From contig NZ_JAGA01000002.1 in assembly GCF_000526415.1 (NCBI RefSeq), forward strand, positions 984,001 to 1,048,000: a stretch of 64,000 nt of DNA, given 5' to 3'. Below, in pieces: positions 26,996 to 35,401 of this stretch; the stretch's first letter is position 1, and each line of letters starts with the position of its first letter. The translations under genes and the position numbers were made by a program. The stretch comes from Kallotenue papyrolyticum (GTDB lineage: Bacteria; Chloroflexota; Chloroflexia; Chloroflexales; Kallotenuaceae). Below the pieces are notes generated by a model. The model did not search any database. It saw nothing but the letters and a program-made list of their open reading frames with translations, and was not told where the DNA came from.

Positions 26996-27142
26996 GCCTG
27001 TCCTAAGCGCGCAACCGATCTCGGTCTCTGGTCGGATGCGCGGCGCGCCGCGCTGTGCTAGGCTACAGGTGCAACTCGGAGGCCTGATCCGACGTCATAC
27101 GGCTAGCAGGCGCGCCCGGTGCGCGCCAATGGGAGAGAAGAC

Positions 27143-27805
27143 GTGGCCGAACCAAGCGCCGAATGTGTGCGACGCGCCCAGGCCGGCGATCCGCAGGCGT
27201 TGACGGAGCTGATCCTGAGTCAGCAACACTATGTGTACAGCATCGCCATGAGCGTGCTGCGCCACCCCGACGACGCCGCGGATCTGACCCAGGAGGCCTT
27301 TATCCGGCTGATGCGCGCGCTCCCGCAGTATAACGGTGAAAGCCGCTTCACCACCTGGCTCTACCGGCTGGTGGTCAACCTGTGCCGCGACGAGCTGCGG
27401 CGGCGTGGCCGGCAGGTCCCGACCGTGCCGGTGATCGACCAGGAGGACGATCAGCTCAGTCCGCTCGACCTGGTCGCCGATGAGGATCGCGCCGTGGATC
27501 CCCTGCGCGCGCTCAGCGACAACGAGCTGCGCGCCGCGGTGCGTCAGGCGCTGGCGCGCCTGGAGGATCACTACCGCCTGGCACTCACGTTATACTATTT
27601 CGACGATCTGAAGTATACCGATATCGCCGAGATCCTGGATCTGCCGCTCAACACGGTTAAGAGCCATATCCGGCGCGGCAAAGAACGTCTGGCGGCGCTG
27701 CTGACAGAGTACGACGAGAGTGGGGCGGCCCACCCCCGCCCGGCGGCGGTCGTCTCCAAGCGCGCCGAGCCGCGCCAGCGCCTGACGTTGAGCACGACCG
27801 GATAG
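27143..27805 (+). CDS. ECF-type RNA polymerase sigma factor (RpoE-like)
   Basis: The GTG at 27143 has GGGAG 8 bp upstream and gives 220 residues. Region 2 contains DAADLTQEAFIRLMRALPQY and FTTWLYRLVVNLCRDELRR; region 4 contains YTDIAEILDLPLNTVKSHIR. The N-terminal segment AEPSAECVRRAQAGDPQALTEL is normal for the family. It directs RNA polymerase to stress or envelope promoters. The next gene, 13 bp on, is a membrane protein with a zinc anti-sigma motif, so the pair forms a classic sigma/anti-sigma module. Confidence 0.9.
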   Translation: MAEPSAECVRRAQAGDPQALTELILSQQHYVYSIAMSVLRHPDDAADLTQEAFIRLMRALPQYNGESRFTTWLYRLVVNLCRDELRRRGRQVPTVPVIDQEDDQLSPLDLVADEDRAVDPLRALSDNELRAAVRQALARLEDHYRLALTLYYFDDLKYTDIAEILDLPLNTVKSHIRRGKERLAALLTEYDESGAAHPRPAAVVSKRAEPRQRLTLSTTG

Positions 27806-27818
27806 CGAAGAGGCTTGC

Positions 27819-28559
27819 ATGCTCGATTGTCGTACAGCCCGCGATGACTGGCAGGTCGCGCCCGAGGCCGCCGCCGTGCGCGAGCATCTGGCCAGCTGCC
27901 CGCGCTGTGCCCGCTACGCCGAGCGCCTAGCGCGCCTGGACGCTGCGGCACGTCCTGAAGTGCTGCGCAACGCGCCGCCAGCCGTGACGCAGGCGCTCCT
28001 GCGTCTGGCGCAGCCTGCTGCATCCGAGTCGCGCCTGGAGGCAGCCCTGCGTCAGGAACTGTTGTTGCCGGTGCCACCTCAGCTCAGCGCGCGGCTGGTT
28101 GGGCTTGTCGCGGAGGCAGACGTGCCGGCTCTGCCGTCGCGCGCCGAAGCGGCTGTACGCGAGGCTGTGCTGCTCACGGCGCCACCGGAGCTGACGGCCC
28201 GGCTGCAGGCGCTGGTCCACGCCGCGCCGCCGGTGGCGCAACCACGCCGTGGCATCGTGGCGGCAGTCTATGTGGCGACGGTTGCGCTGTTGGCTGTCGC
28301 GCTGGCCTATACCGGTCAACTCTACGCCTTTGTTATCGAACAGCTCGGGCTGCAGGCCTGGATCGCCCAGGTGGCGACTCTGCCGGGCGAGGCGCTGGCG
28401 CGGCTCTACCAGGTGATACCCCAGGCACGCACGCTGATCGATGCGCTGGCGCAGGCGCAGCAGCCGCTCCAATGGCTGCTGGTAGCGCTGCTGCTATGGG
28501 CCGTCATTGACATGCGCCAGCGTCAGCAGACGCAACCGTCTATCGAACGCGTCTCGTGA
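27819..28559 (+). CDS. Membrane-bound zinc anti-sigma factor
   Basis: A 246-residue protein with the H-x3-C-x2-C anti-sigma zinc motif at H23, C27 and C30 (VREHLASCPRCAR). Residues 81-97 and 118-133 are an internal duplication (PPQLSARLVGLV and PPELTARLQALV). Two membrane helices follow at about 145-170 and 217-231, with a short cytoplasmic tail. It should hold the preceding sigma factor at the membrane until a signal releases it. The duplicated helices probably form a spacer. It lies 13 bp after the sigma gene and is probably co-transcribed. Confidence 0.82.
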   Translation: MLDCRTARDDWQVAPEAAAVREHLASCPRCARYAERLARLDAAARPEVLRNAPPAVTQALLRLAQPAASESRLEAALRQELLLPVPPQLSARLVGLVAEADVPALPSRAEAAVREAVLLTAPPELTARLQALVHAAPPVAQPRRGIVAAVYVATVALLAVALAYTGQLYAFVIEQLGLQAWIAQVATLPGEALARLYQVIPQARTLIDALAQAQQPLQWLLVALLLWAVIDMRQRQQTQPSIERVS

Positions 28560-28585
28560 CGGCCTGCGCATGACCTAGATGGGCT

Positions 28586-28675
28586 ATCTGGCCCACGCCC
28601 GAGTGCGTCGGTTGCCCTGAGCAGCCTCGATGGGCGCGGTAATTGCATCTGGCCCATGCCCGAGTGCGTCGGTTG
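28586..28675 (+). repeat. Pair of 29-bp direct repeats 61 bp apart
   Basis: Bases 28586-28614 and 28647-28675 are identical except for one position; both contain GCCCGAGTGCGTCGGTTG and both are preceded by GATGGGC. They occupy most of the gap between the anti-sigma gene and the ComFC-like gene. Confidence 0.8.
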
Positions 28676-28753
28676 GTTTCCTGCGGGCGGCGCGCCAGGT
28701 ACCTCATCCAGCAATAGGCAGCGCAGGACTGGGCCGCCACGCGCTGTATGGTG

Positions 28754-28759
28754 TATGCT
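28754..28759 (+). promoter_or_regulatory. Possible -10 box of the ComFC-like gene
   Basis: TATGCT ends 6 bp before the ATG at 28766 and no ribosome site is visible, which would fit a leaderless message. There is no clear -35. Confidence 0.3.
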
Positions 28760-28765
28760 GCATCT

Positions 28766-29419
28766 ATGCACCACCTGCTCGACGCGCTCCTCGATCTGTT
28801 GTTTCCGCCGCGCTGTTGTGGCTGCCGCGCGCGCGGTGCGCTGTTGTGTCCCTCCTGCCTGCGCGCCTGCCGGCCGGTATCGGCAGCGATCAATCAGGTC
28901 TTGCACCAACGCGTGAACAGCCCGTTTCTGGCATCGACTGCCGGTGCATACCACTTCGAGGGTGTGGTGCGCGAGGCGCTGCACGCTCTCAAGTATGCGC
29001 GTCGCGCGCGGCTGGCAGGGCCGCTGGGGAGCCTGCTGATCGCCTACGCGCGGCAGCAGCCCGTGATCGTCGACGCGATCGTGCCGGTGCCGTTGCACCC
29101 TGAGCGCGAGCGGCAGCGCGGCTTCAACCAGGCGGCGCTGCTGGCAGCGCCCCTGGCGCGTGCGCTCGGCGTGCCGCTGCTGACCGATGGCCTGGCGCGC
29201 ACGCGCAACACCGCCCGGCAGGCCGATCTGGGTCGTGAGCAGCGCCGCGCCAATGTGCGCGCTGCCTTCGCCTGGTGCGCTGCCGCTGCACCCCCCGCCC
29301 GCCTGCTGTTGATCGATGATGTGATCACGACGGGCGTGACGGTGGCCGCGGTGGCGCAGGCCCTGTGTGAGGCCGGCGCGCGCGAGGTGCACGCCCTGGC
29401 CCTGGCGCGGCGGGTATAA
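28766..29419 (+). CDS. ComFC-like phosphoribosyltransferase-fold protein
   Basis: A 217-residue protein. The N-terminal zinc finger is CCGCRARGALLCPSC (residues about 14-28), the middle has the conserved RERGFNQA-like RQRGFNQAALLA, and the C-terminal PRPP-type loop is LLLIDDVITTGVT. This is the single-stranded-DNA-linked competence protein family ComFC/GntX, needed for transformation in several bacteria though also present in non-competent ones. No ComFA helicase is adjacent. The ATG at 28766 is preferred over the upstream GTG/ATG because homologues begin just before the finger. Confidence 0.87.
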   Translation: MHHLLDALLDLLFPPRCCGCRARGALLCPSCLRACRPVSAAINQVLHQRVNSPFLASTAGAYHFEGVVREALHALKYARRARLAGPLGSLLIAYARQQPVIVDAIVPVPLHPERERQRGFNQAALLAAPLARALGVPLLTDGLARTRNTARQADLGREQRRANVRAAFAWCAAAAPPARLLLIDDVITTGVTVAAVAQALCEAGAREVHALALARRV

Positions 29420-29512
29420 CGCCCAACCGCGCCGGCACCTGCTCAAGAGTGGTGGCACTCCTTCTGCGGAGCAACCTCCGGCGGTCGGTGTTTCTGGCGG
29501 AAGGAGGAGAAC

Positions 29513-30592
29513 ATGCGTATCGCTCAGATCGCGCCGATGTATGAGTCGGTGCCGCCCTCGCACTACGGTGGCACCGAACGTGTTGTGTGGAGCCTGACCG
29601 AAGAGCTGGTCCGGCGCGGCCACGACGTAACGCTGTTTGCTAGCGGCGACTCACAGACCAGTGCGCGACTGGTGCCGACCACGCCGCGCTCGCTGCGACG
29701 CCAGATGAGTCGTGAGGAGATCCTGGAAGTCTCCCCCTGGCTGCACCTGGCCATGCTCAGCGATGTGCTGCGCGATGCGTCCGCGTTCGACGTGATTCAC
29801 TCCCACGTGGATCACTATACCTTTCCCTTCACACGCCTGATCGCCACACCCATCGTCACCACCTTGCATGGTCGGCTCGACATCTGGATGCTCAAACCGA
29901 TTCTGCGCTGCTATCCGGATGCGCCGCTGGTCTCGATCAGCCGTTCGCAGCGCGCGCCGCTGGCCGAGCTGCCGCTCAACTGGGTCGGCTGCGTGTACAA
30001 CGGCATTCCGCTGGAACATTTTCCGTTTCGCGCGCAGCCCGGCGACTACCTGGTGTTTTTGGGTCGTATCTGTCCGGAGAAACGTCCCGACTGGGCCGTA
30101 GAGGTGGCGCGACGCAGCGGCATGCCGCTCAAAGTTGCGGCCAAGATCGATCCAGTCGATCAGGCCTACTGGCGCACCGAGATCGAGCCGCTCTTCCGCG
30201 CCAACCAGGTTGAGTTTCTGGGCGAGGTCAACGAGCAGGAGAAGGCGGCGCTGCTGGGCGGCGCGTACGCTACCCTCTTTCCGATCGACTGGCCGGAGCC
30301 GTTTGGGCTGGTGATGGCCGAGTCGCTGGCCTGCGGCACCCCGGTGATTGCCATGCGTCGTGGCTCGGTGCCCGAGGTCCTGGAAGACGGCGTCAGTGGC
30401 TTCATCTGCGACAGTGTGGCGGAGATGATCGCTGCGGTGCCGCGCGTGGCCGAGTTGGATCGTGCTACCTGCCGACGCCGCGCCGAACGCTTTAGCCAGG
30501 CGGCCATGGCCGATGGCTACGAGGCGGTCTATCAGCAAGTGATCGCCGCACGCCGCGATCCGCCCCTGGCGGCGCTGGAACTGGTGGCCTAG
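29513..30592 (+). CDS. GT4-family glycosyltransferase
   Basis: A 359-residue GT-B protein beginning MRIAQIAPMYESVPPSHYGG with GTERVVWSLTEELVRRGHDV, typical of a GT4 subgroup common in Chloroflexota and Cyanobacteria. The donor site is EPFGLVMAESLACGTPVIA with the E-x7-E pair, and YLVFLGRICPEKRPDWAVEV forms the second domain strand. Strong ribosome site GGAAGGAGGAG precedes the ATG. It stands alone, ending at a bidirectional hairpin. The acceptor is not known. Confidence 0.88.
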   Translation: MRIAQIAPMYESVPPSHYGGTERVVWSLTEELVRRGHDVTLFASGDSQTSARLVPTTPRSLRRQMSREEILEVSPWLHLAMLSDVLRDASAFDVIHSHVDHYTFPFTRLIATPIVTTLHGRLDIWMLKPILRCYPDAPLVSISRSQRAPLAELPLNWVGCVYNGIPLEHFPFRAQPGDYLVFLGRICPEKRPDWAVEVARRSGMPLKVAAKIDPVDQAYWRTEIEPLFRANQVEFLGEVNEQEKAALLGGAYATLFPIDWPEPFGLVMAESLACGTPVIAMRRGSVPEVLEDGVSGFICDSVAEMIAAVPRVAELDRATCRRRAERFSQAAMADGYEAVYQQVIAARRDPPLAALELVA

Positions 30593-30597
30593 ACCGG

Positions 30598-30635
30598 CCG
30601 TGCCGCCGGTCGTGTGCTCCGGTTCGGCGGCACGG
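30598..30635. terminator. Bidirectional hairpin between converging genes
   Basis: CCGTGCCGCCG (30598-30608) and CGGCGGCACGG (30625-30635) form a perfect 11-bp stem with a 16-nt loop, exactly filling the gap between the GT4 stop and the protease stop. Confidence 0.65.
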
Positions 30636-31982
30636 CTAGGGCGTGGGCGTGGCCAGCGGCGTGGGCGTAGGAAAGGCCGGACGCTCGGCGCCGGTCAGCA
30701 GGCGGATGGCCCACCACAGTTGCGAGTCGTTGACCTGGCTTGGATCGGTGGGACGGCGCTGCGGCAGCGCAACGCGGTACTGCTCATCCTGCAGCAGGGG
30801 AACGTACACGTCGGGAGCGATGCCGGTTTTGTGGATCAGCGTGCCGTTGGGCGTGAGCCATTGTGCGATGGTGATGCGCACCGACGAGCCGTCGCTGAGC
30901 GTGCGGATCGACTGCACCGAGCCTTTGCCGAAAGTTTTCTCGCCTACCAGCGTGGCGCGTTGCCGGTCGCGCAGGGCGCCCGCCACGATCTCAGAGGCGC
31001 TAGCCGAGCCGTTGTTGATCAGCACGATCAGTGGCACATCGAAGGCGCTGGCCGCATCGCCGCTGCGCAGCACACTCAGCGTTTTGACCGAGCCATCGCC
31101 GAAGCGCTCCTGCAGCGCGGGACCATCCGGCAGGAAGCGGCCGACCATTTCGCGCGCGGTGTGGAGGTAGCCACCGGGGTTGTTGCGTAGGTCGAGGATC
31201 AATCCGGCCAGCGGCTCGGCCTGCAGCTCACGCAGCGCGCGATCCAGCTCGGCGGTGGTCGTTTCCTTGAACTCGCTGACCTGCAGGTAGCCGATATTGC
31301 CCGCCAGGCGCTTGCCGCGCACGCTGATCAGCGGGATGGCATCGCGGGTGATCGTGAACTCCAGCGTCTGGTTGGTCTCGGCGCGGAAGATCACCAGCCG
31401 GACCGTGGTGCCGCGCTGGCCACGGATCAGGCTGACGGCCTTGCTGGTCGCGGCGTTGGCATCCAGCCCTTTGAGCACTTCGGCCATGTCGTGATCGTCC
31501 ACCTTGAGGATCTGGTCGCCGGCCTTGATCCCAGCCTTTTCGGCCGGCGACTCCTCGATCGGCGCGACGATCAGCAGCTTGCCGTCCTTGTATTCGATGT
31601 AGGCGCCGATGCCTTCGAAGGTGCCCGAGAGCCGTTCCTGGCGTTGCGCGGTATCCACCGGCTCGTCGAAGCCGGTGTATTCATCGTTGAGCGACTGGAG
31701 CATACCGCGGATTGCGCCATAGGTCATCTGGCGGTAGTCCAGCGGCTCGGTCCGGTAGAACTGCTGCTCGACCGCATCCCAGGCTTCCCAGAAGACGCGG
31801 AACTGATCGGCGAGCTGCGTGGGGGTAGTGCGCTGCGCTGCCGAAGTCGGGCCCAGCGCCGCGACCAGGGGGAGCGCCGTGCCCCAGCGCAGGGCGACGG
31901 CCACGCCACCGGCAAAGGCGATCACAGCCACGATCAGCGTAACCAGCGTTGCGATCAGGACAGCCCGCCCTCTACGTACCAT
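30636..31982 (-). CDS. S41-family C-terminal processing protease with PDZ domain
   Basis: A 448-residue protein with one N-terminal membrane helix (about 8-30), a PDZ domain (LLIVAPIEESPAEKAGIKAG, about 145-215) and the tail-specific protease domain. The catalytic Ser is in INNGSASASEIVAG and the Lys in GEKTFGKGSVQS, the expected Ser-Lys dyad. It degrades or matures envelope proteins from their C-termini outside the membrane. The C-terminal tail is Thr/Pro-rich. GAGGAG lies 7 bp before the ATG and a TATAAT box about 40 bp upstream. It is separated from rsmE by that promoter. Confidence 0.92.
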   Translation of the reverse strand: MVRRGRAVLIATLVTLIVAVIAFAGGVAVALRWGTALPLVAALGPTSAAQRTTPTQLADQFRVFWEAWDAVEQQFYRTEPLDYRQMTYGAIRGMLQSLNDEYTGFDEPVDTAQRQERLSGTFEGIGAYIEYKDGKLLIVAPIEESPAEKAGIKAGDQILKVDDHDMAEVLKGLDANAATSKAVSLIRGQRGTTVRLVIFRAETNQTLEFTITRDAIPLISVRGKRLAGNIGYLQVSEFKETTTAELDRALRELQAEPLAGLILDLRNNPGGYLHTAREMVGRFLPDGPALQERFGDGSVKTLSVLRSGDAASAFDVPLIVLINNGSASASEIVAGALRDRQRATLVGEKTFGKGSVQSIRTLSDGSSVRITIAQWLTPNGTLIHKTGIAPDVYVPLLQDEQYRVALPQRRPTDPSQVNDSQLWWAIRLLTGAERPAFPTPTPLATPTP

Positions 31983-32022
31983 GCTCCGCTCCTCACGACT
32001 CTGCAGGGGGATGATAGGCTCA

Positions 32023-32028
32023 ATTATA
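32023..32028 (-). promoter_or_regulatory. -10 box of the C-terminal processing protease gene
   Basis: A perfect TATAAT on the minus strand lies 41 bp before the ATG; the -35 region (near 32046-32051) is poor and overlaps the rsmE stop. Confidence 0.5.
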
Positions 32029-32048
32029 CTGATGCGCCGGCCTGGGCG

Positions 32049-32867
32049 TTAATCCAGATCGCCGGCTTCCCACAGCACGGCCGCCGCGGCGGCCAGGGGC
32101 GCGGTTTCGGCGCGCAGCGTGCGCGGCCCAAGCGAGGCCAGCGGCAGGCGATACATCACGGCTGTTGCCAGCTCGCTCTCGGTCAGGCCGCCCTCCGGGC
32201 CGCTCAACAGGGCGATCGAAAAGGGCGCTGTGCCGTGTGGCGTCTGGGTAGCGGCGTGCAGCAGCCGGCGCAGGCTCTGCGCGCCCTGGCCCTCCCAGAG
32301 CACAAAGGCGGTGGCGCGCCGTGCGGCATGTTCGCAGGCGGTGTCGAAGAGCATGGCCGGCAGCAGTTTGGGCAGCTTGGCGCGCCGTGCTTGCTCGGCG
32401 GCCTCGCGGATGATGCGTTCCCAGCGTTCGAGTTTGGTCGGGCTGATCTCGGCCAGATCGTCGATCACGCTGCGCTGGCAGACCATCGGCACAAAGGCAC
32501 TCACGCCCAGTTCGGTGCCCTTTTGCAGCACCCACTCGAAGCGTTCGCCGCGCAGCAGCGGTACGTATAGCGTGAGTTTGAGGCGCGGTTCGCTGGTGGC
32601 CAACCGGCGCTGTTCGATCACGCCGTCGATGCGGTCGCGCTCGATCTGTTCCAGCACGACGGTGTATTCCCAGCCGCTGTTGTCGAGCAGGGTCACGCGG
32701 TCGCCCGCGCTCAGGCGCAATACATGGCTCAGTTGGTGGCTCAGCGCCGCGTCGGCGATGGTTACAGTGCGTCCGCTGATCGATCCGGGCGCGATAAAGA
32801 AGCGATAGGTGTTGCTGGCGGCGCGTTCGCGGCGCAGTTCTGGCTGGCGTTTCGGGCGTTTGGCCAT
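32049..32867 (-). CDS. rsmE: 16S rRNA (uracil1498-N3)-methyltransferase RsmE
   Basis: A 272-residue SPOUT-class methyltransferase. Segments YRFFIAPGS, HVLRLSAGDRVTLLD, LKLTLYVPLLRGERFEWVLQ and the knot motifs LLSGPEGGLTESEL and SLGPRTLRAETAPLAAAA are diagnostic. It methylates N3 of U1498 in 16S rRNA using S-adenosylmethionine. The N-terminus is basic (MAKRPKRQPELRRER). It lies 33 bp after the phosphotransferase gene on the same strand, and prmA-rsmE clustering is common in bacteria. Confidence 0.92.
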   Translation of the reverse strand: MAKRPKRQPELRRERAASNTYRFFIAPGSISGRTVTIADAALSHQLSHVLRLSAGDRVTLLDNSGWEYTVVLEQIERDRIDGVIEQRRLATSEPRLKLTLYVPLLRGERFEWVLQKGTELGVSAFVPMVCQRSVIDDLAEISPTKLERWERIIREAAEQARRAKLPKLLPAMLFDTACEHAARRATAFVLWEGQGAQSLRRLLHAATQTPHGTAPFSIALLSGPEGGLTESELATAVMYRLPLASLGPRTLRAETAPLAAAAAVLWEAGDLD

Positions 32868-32900
32868 GGTCGTAGCAGGCGGTGCGGCTTGGCGCGTCTG

Positions 32901-33701
32901 TCAGAAAAACTCGTACAGATCGACAAAATAGCGCAGCGTTGCGGCATCGGGTGGCTGACTGCCATAGCCCTGCCAGAAGGCGAGCTGGTCGGTGCGTCGA
33001 CGCAAGGCAGAGCGGGTTGGACAGGCGGCGAGTGCCAGATCGTAGCGTGGATCGCCGGGCCCGCCCCGTGCCCAGTCGATCAGCCCGCTGATGATGCCGT
33101 CGGCGACGAGGGTGTTGTCGAGCGTGTAGTCGCCGTGGATCAGCGTCTCAGCGATGGGCGTGGGCTGTGCGCGCTCCAGCCGCTGCAGCAGCGCCGGACT
33201 GCCATCAACGCGATCGTGAGCAAGATTGTAGCGTGCCTCGGCAAGCTGCGCGTCAAGCCAGGGTCCTGTTGTGCGCAGGACCACTGGGATGGGCGTTTGG
33301 TGGATGCGCCGCAGCAGCGCGCCCCAAGCGGAGAGGAGCTGCGCGCGTGCGCCGGCATTGTTCAGCCGGGCCAGCACCGTGCCCAGCGGCTCGCCCGGCA
33401 GGTAACTCATCAGCAGCCAGCCGGCGGGCTGGCCTGCGTGCTGATCGGCGAGGTAGGCCAGCGCGCGGGGGACGGGCAGATCACTGTCTGCGAGTGCGCG
33501 CAGCACCGCGTATTCGCGGGCCAGCCAGGCGCTCCAGCGCCGCCCGCGCGCGTGTTTGAGCACAACCCGGCCGTCCGCACCCTCGATGATCGCCACGGTG
33601 GAGGTAGCGCCCTGCGGTGGGTAGTGCAGCGCGCGTACCGGCTCGATCCGCGCGCGCAGCTCCGCCGGTATGGCCGATAATGGCAGCGCAGGCCGGCTCA
33701 T
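32901..33701 (-). CDS. Aminoglycoside-phosphotransferase-family (APH-type) kinase
   Basis: A 266-residue protein-kinase-like fold. The catalytic loop is [10 protein letters not shown], the metal-binding segment GLIDWARGG, and an ATP-binding lysine lies in [10 protein letters not shown]. The family includes choline/ethanolamine kinases and antibiotic kinases, and most members have unknown small-molecule substrates; nothing here suggests resistance. The ATG at 33701 overlaps the prmA stop as ATGA, so it is translationally coupled between prmA and rsmE. Confidence 0.82.
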   Translation of the reverse strand: MSRPALPLSAIPAELRARIEPVRALHYPPQGATSTVAIIEGADGRVVLKHARGRRWSAWLAREYAVLRALADSDLPVPRALAYLADQHAGQPAGWLLMSYLPGEPLGTVLARLNNAGARAQLLSAWGALLRRIHQTPIPVVLRTTGPWLDAQLAEARYNLAHDRVDGSPALLQRLERAQPTPIAETLIHGDYTLDNTLVADGIISGLIDWARGGPGDPRYDLALAACPTRSALRRRTDQLAFWQGYGSQPPDAATLRYFVDLYEFF

Positions 33702-34708
33702 GGCGCTGGAGCGGTCTCGGCTGGCGGACGGCGATGCGCCAGCGCCACCCACTCGCCCTCCTGGCGCCGCTCCACCGGCGTCAGCCCGGCGCGCTCGAAG
33801 GCGGCCAGCACCTCGGCTTCGCGTTCGGCGATGATGCCTGAGGTCAGCAGCAGGCCGCCGGGCGCGAGCGCGCGGGCCAGGTGCGGCGCGAGCAGGATGT
33901 GTACATGCGCCAGAATGTTGGCCAGGATCAGATCGAAGGCGGCCTCCGGCTCGTAGGTGACCGGTCCCGCGCTGGCCAGGGCCTGCCGTTGCTGGACGGC
34001 CCAGTCATCGCCAAGCCAGTGGCCAAGCCCGGCGCCGGGTCCCAGGCTGCCCTCAACGGTGGTTACCAGCGCATCAACATCGTTGCGCGTGACGTTTTCA
34101 CGCGTAGCTTGTACGGCGATTGGATCGTTGTCCAACGCCAGCACCGCAGCGGCGCCCAACTTGGCCGCAGCGATGGCCAGGATACCGGAGCCGCAACCGA
34201 GATCAAGCACGCGCTGGCCGGGCTGTGCATAGGCTTCCAGCAGTTCGAGACACAGGCGCGTGGTGGGATGCAGCCCTGTACCGAAGGCCATGCCCGGATC
34301 GAGGTGTAGTACGACATCGTCGGCTTGGGGCGTGTACTCCAGCCAGGAGGGTACGATCACCAGACGCTGCCCAATGCGGCGAATAGGGTAGTGCGCTTTC
34401 CAGGCGTTGGCCCAATCCTCTTCCTGTAACTGCCGCACGCGCAGCTCGCCTATAGGTCGCAACAGCCCGAGCGCCCAGAGGCCCTGTTCCAGGTGGGCAC
34501 GCGCCTCTTCGGCCTGCTCATCGAGCGGTACATAGGTGCGCACCACCACGGGCCGCGAGGTGTCGATGGTGTATTCCGGCCCATCGGGCGAGCCCAGAAA
34601 GGGCTGTTCGATGGCCACGCCGCGATTGTAGCCAACCTGTGCGAACAGTTCGGCGACCGACTCGACCGCTTCGTGATCGATTTCGACACTGAATTCCAGC
34701 CAGCTCAT
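33698..34708 (-). CDS. prmA: Ribosomal protein L11 methyltransferase PrmA
   Basis: The ATG at 34708 (AAGGA 9 bp upstream) gives 336 residues beginning [20 protein letters not shown], the normal PrmA start. Residues [20 protein letters not shown] and [15 protein letters not shown] form the SAM site, and [13 protein letters not shown] contains the NPPY-like catalytic motif NILA. It trimethylates amines of ribosomal protein L11. A longer reading upstream would run through the intergenic repeat cluster and is rejected. The gene is first in a prmA-phosphotransferase-rsmE unit. Confidence 0.93.
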   Translation of the reverse strand: MSWLEFSVEIDHEAVESVAELFAQVGYNRGVAIEQPFLGSPDGPEYTIDTSRPVVVRTYVPLDEQAEEARAHLEQGLWALGLLRPIGELRVRQLQEEDWANAWKAHYPIRRIGQRLVIVPSWLEYTPQADDVVLHLDPGMAFGTGLHPTTRLCLELLEAYAQPGQRVLDLGCGSGILAIAAAKLGAAAVLALDNDPIAVQATRENVTRNDVDALVTTVEGSLGPGAGLGHWLGDDWAVQQRQALASAGPVTYEPEAAFDLILANILAHVHILLAPHLARALAPGGLLLTSGIIAEREAEVLAAFERAGLTPVERRQEGEWVALAHRRPPAETAPAP

Positions 34709-34739
34709 AGATTGTCCTTCGGGCGCGCGACGATGTGGC

Positions 34740-35401
34740 AAGTGTACCACGGCGGAGCTTTTTGGAGTGCGGGAGCCATGCTCCCGCGGCGCCCGGGAGG
34801 GTGCCAGTCGTCCCCGCGGTCGTCGGTGAGCACCATCGGGCGGACGCGGGGGCCGCGGTCGGCTGGCGCGCGCAGGGCGCTCGCCGCGCCAGCATGGCTG
34901 GCGCACTCCAAGAACGTGTGCTTTTGGCGTGCGGGCGCAGGCCGACAGGGTGGTTGCCTGTCGGTTGTGTTGGGCTGTTGCATGGCCAACGCGCGCTAAC
35001 CAACCTCCGGCGCTTTTGGAGTGCGGGAGCCATGCTCCCGCGCGCCCGCACAGCGGGCGCAGGCCGACAGGGTGGTTGCCTGTCGGTTGTGTCGGGCTGT
35101 TGCATGGCCAAGGGTTGAATGGCGAGCGCGCAGGGCGCTCGCCGCGCCAGCATGGCTGGCGCACTCCAAAAAACGGCTTTGGAGTGCAGGAGCCATGCTC
35201 CCGCGGCGTCCGGGAGGGTGCCAATCATACCCGCGGTCGGCTGGCGCGCACAGGGCGCTCGCCGCGCCAGCATGGCTGGCGCACTCCAAAACGACGACGC
35301 TCCCGCGGCGTCCAGGAGGGTGCCAATCATACCCGCGGTTGGCTGGCGAGCGCGCTAGCATGGCTGGCACGCCAACGAGCTCGCGATCTGTCTCCGCGGC
35401 T
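34740..35401. repeat. Cluster of TTGGAGTGC-bounded palindromic repeat units
   Basis: The whole gap between prmA and cysS is repeats. Three units begin TTGGAGTGC and end GCACTCCAA: 34762-34911, 35016-35169 and 35179-35289; a fourth, 35298-35373, lacks the outer ends. Inside each end is a second palindrome, GGGAGCCATGCTCCC on the left and GCCAGCATGGC on the right. Units share internal GAGGGTGCC-type text and GGGCGCTCGCCGCG. The terminal inverted repeats of about 27 bp and variable middles look like a non-autonomous mobile or REP-type element. No gene is supported here, although frames through it are open. Confidence 0.85.
34932..35110. repeat. Second repeat type: 57-bp direct repeat pair within the cluster
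   Basis: Bases 34932-34988 and 35054-35110 match at all but about one position. Each contains CCGACAGG-GTGGTTG-CCTGTCGG, an 8-bp stem with a 7-nt loop. One copy lies between repeat units, the other inside the second unit, so the two repeat types are interleaved. Confidence 0.75.

Noticed and set aside
29420-29512. Possible regulatory RNA before the GT4 gene
   Set aside because: No stable structure beyond short GC stems; only a ribosome site is convincing.
32901-33701. Antibiotic resistance gene (aminoglycoside phosphotransferase)
   Set aside because: Only the general kinase fold is visible; the setting between prmA and rsmE suggests a housekeeping or metabolic kinase.
34708-35224. Longer form of PrmA starting in the repeat cluster
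   Set aside because: The extension is translated repeat; a normal start with a ribosome site exists at 34708.
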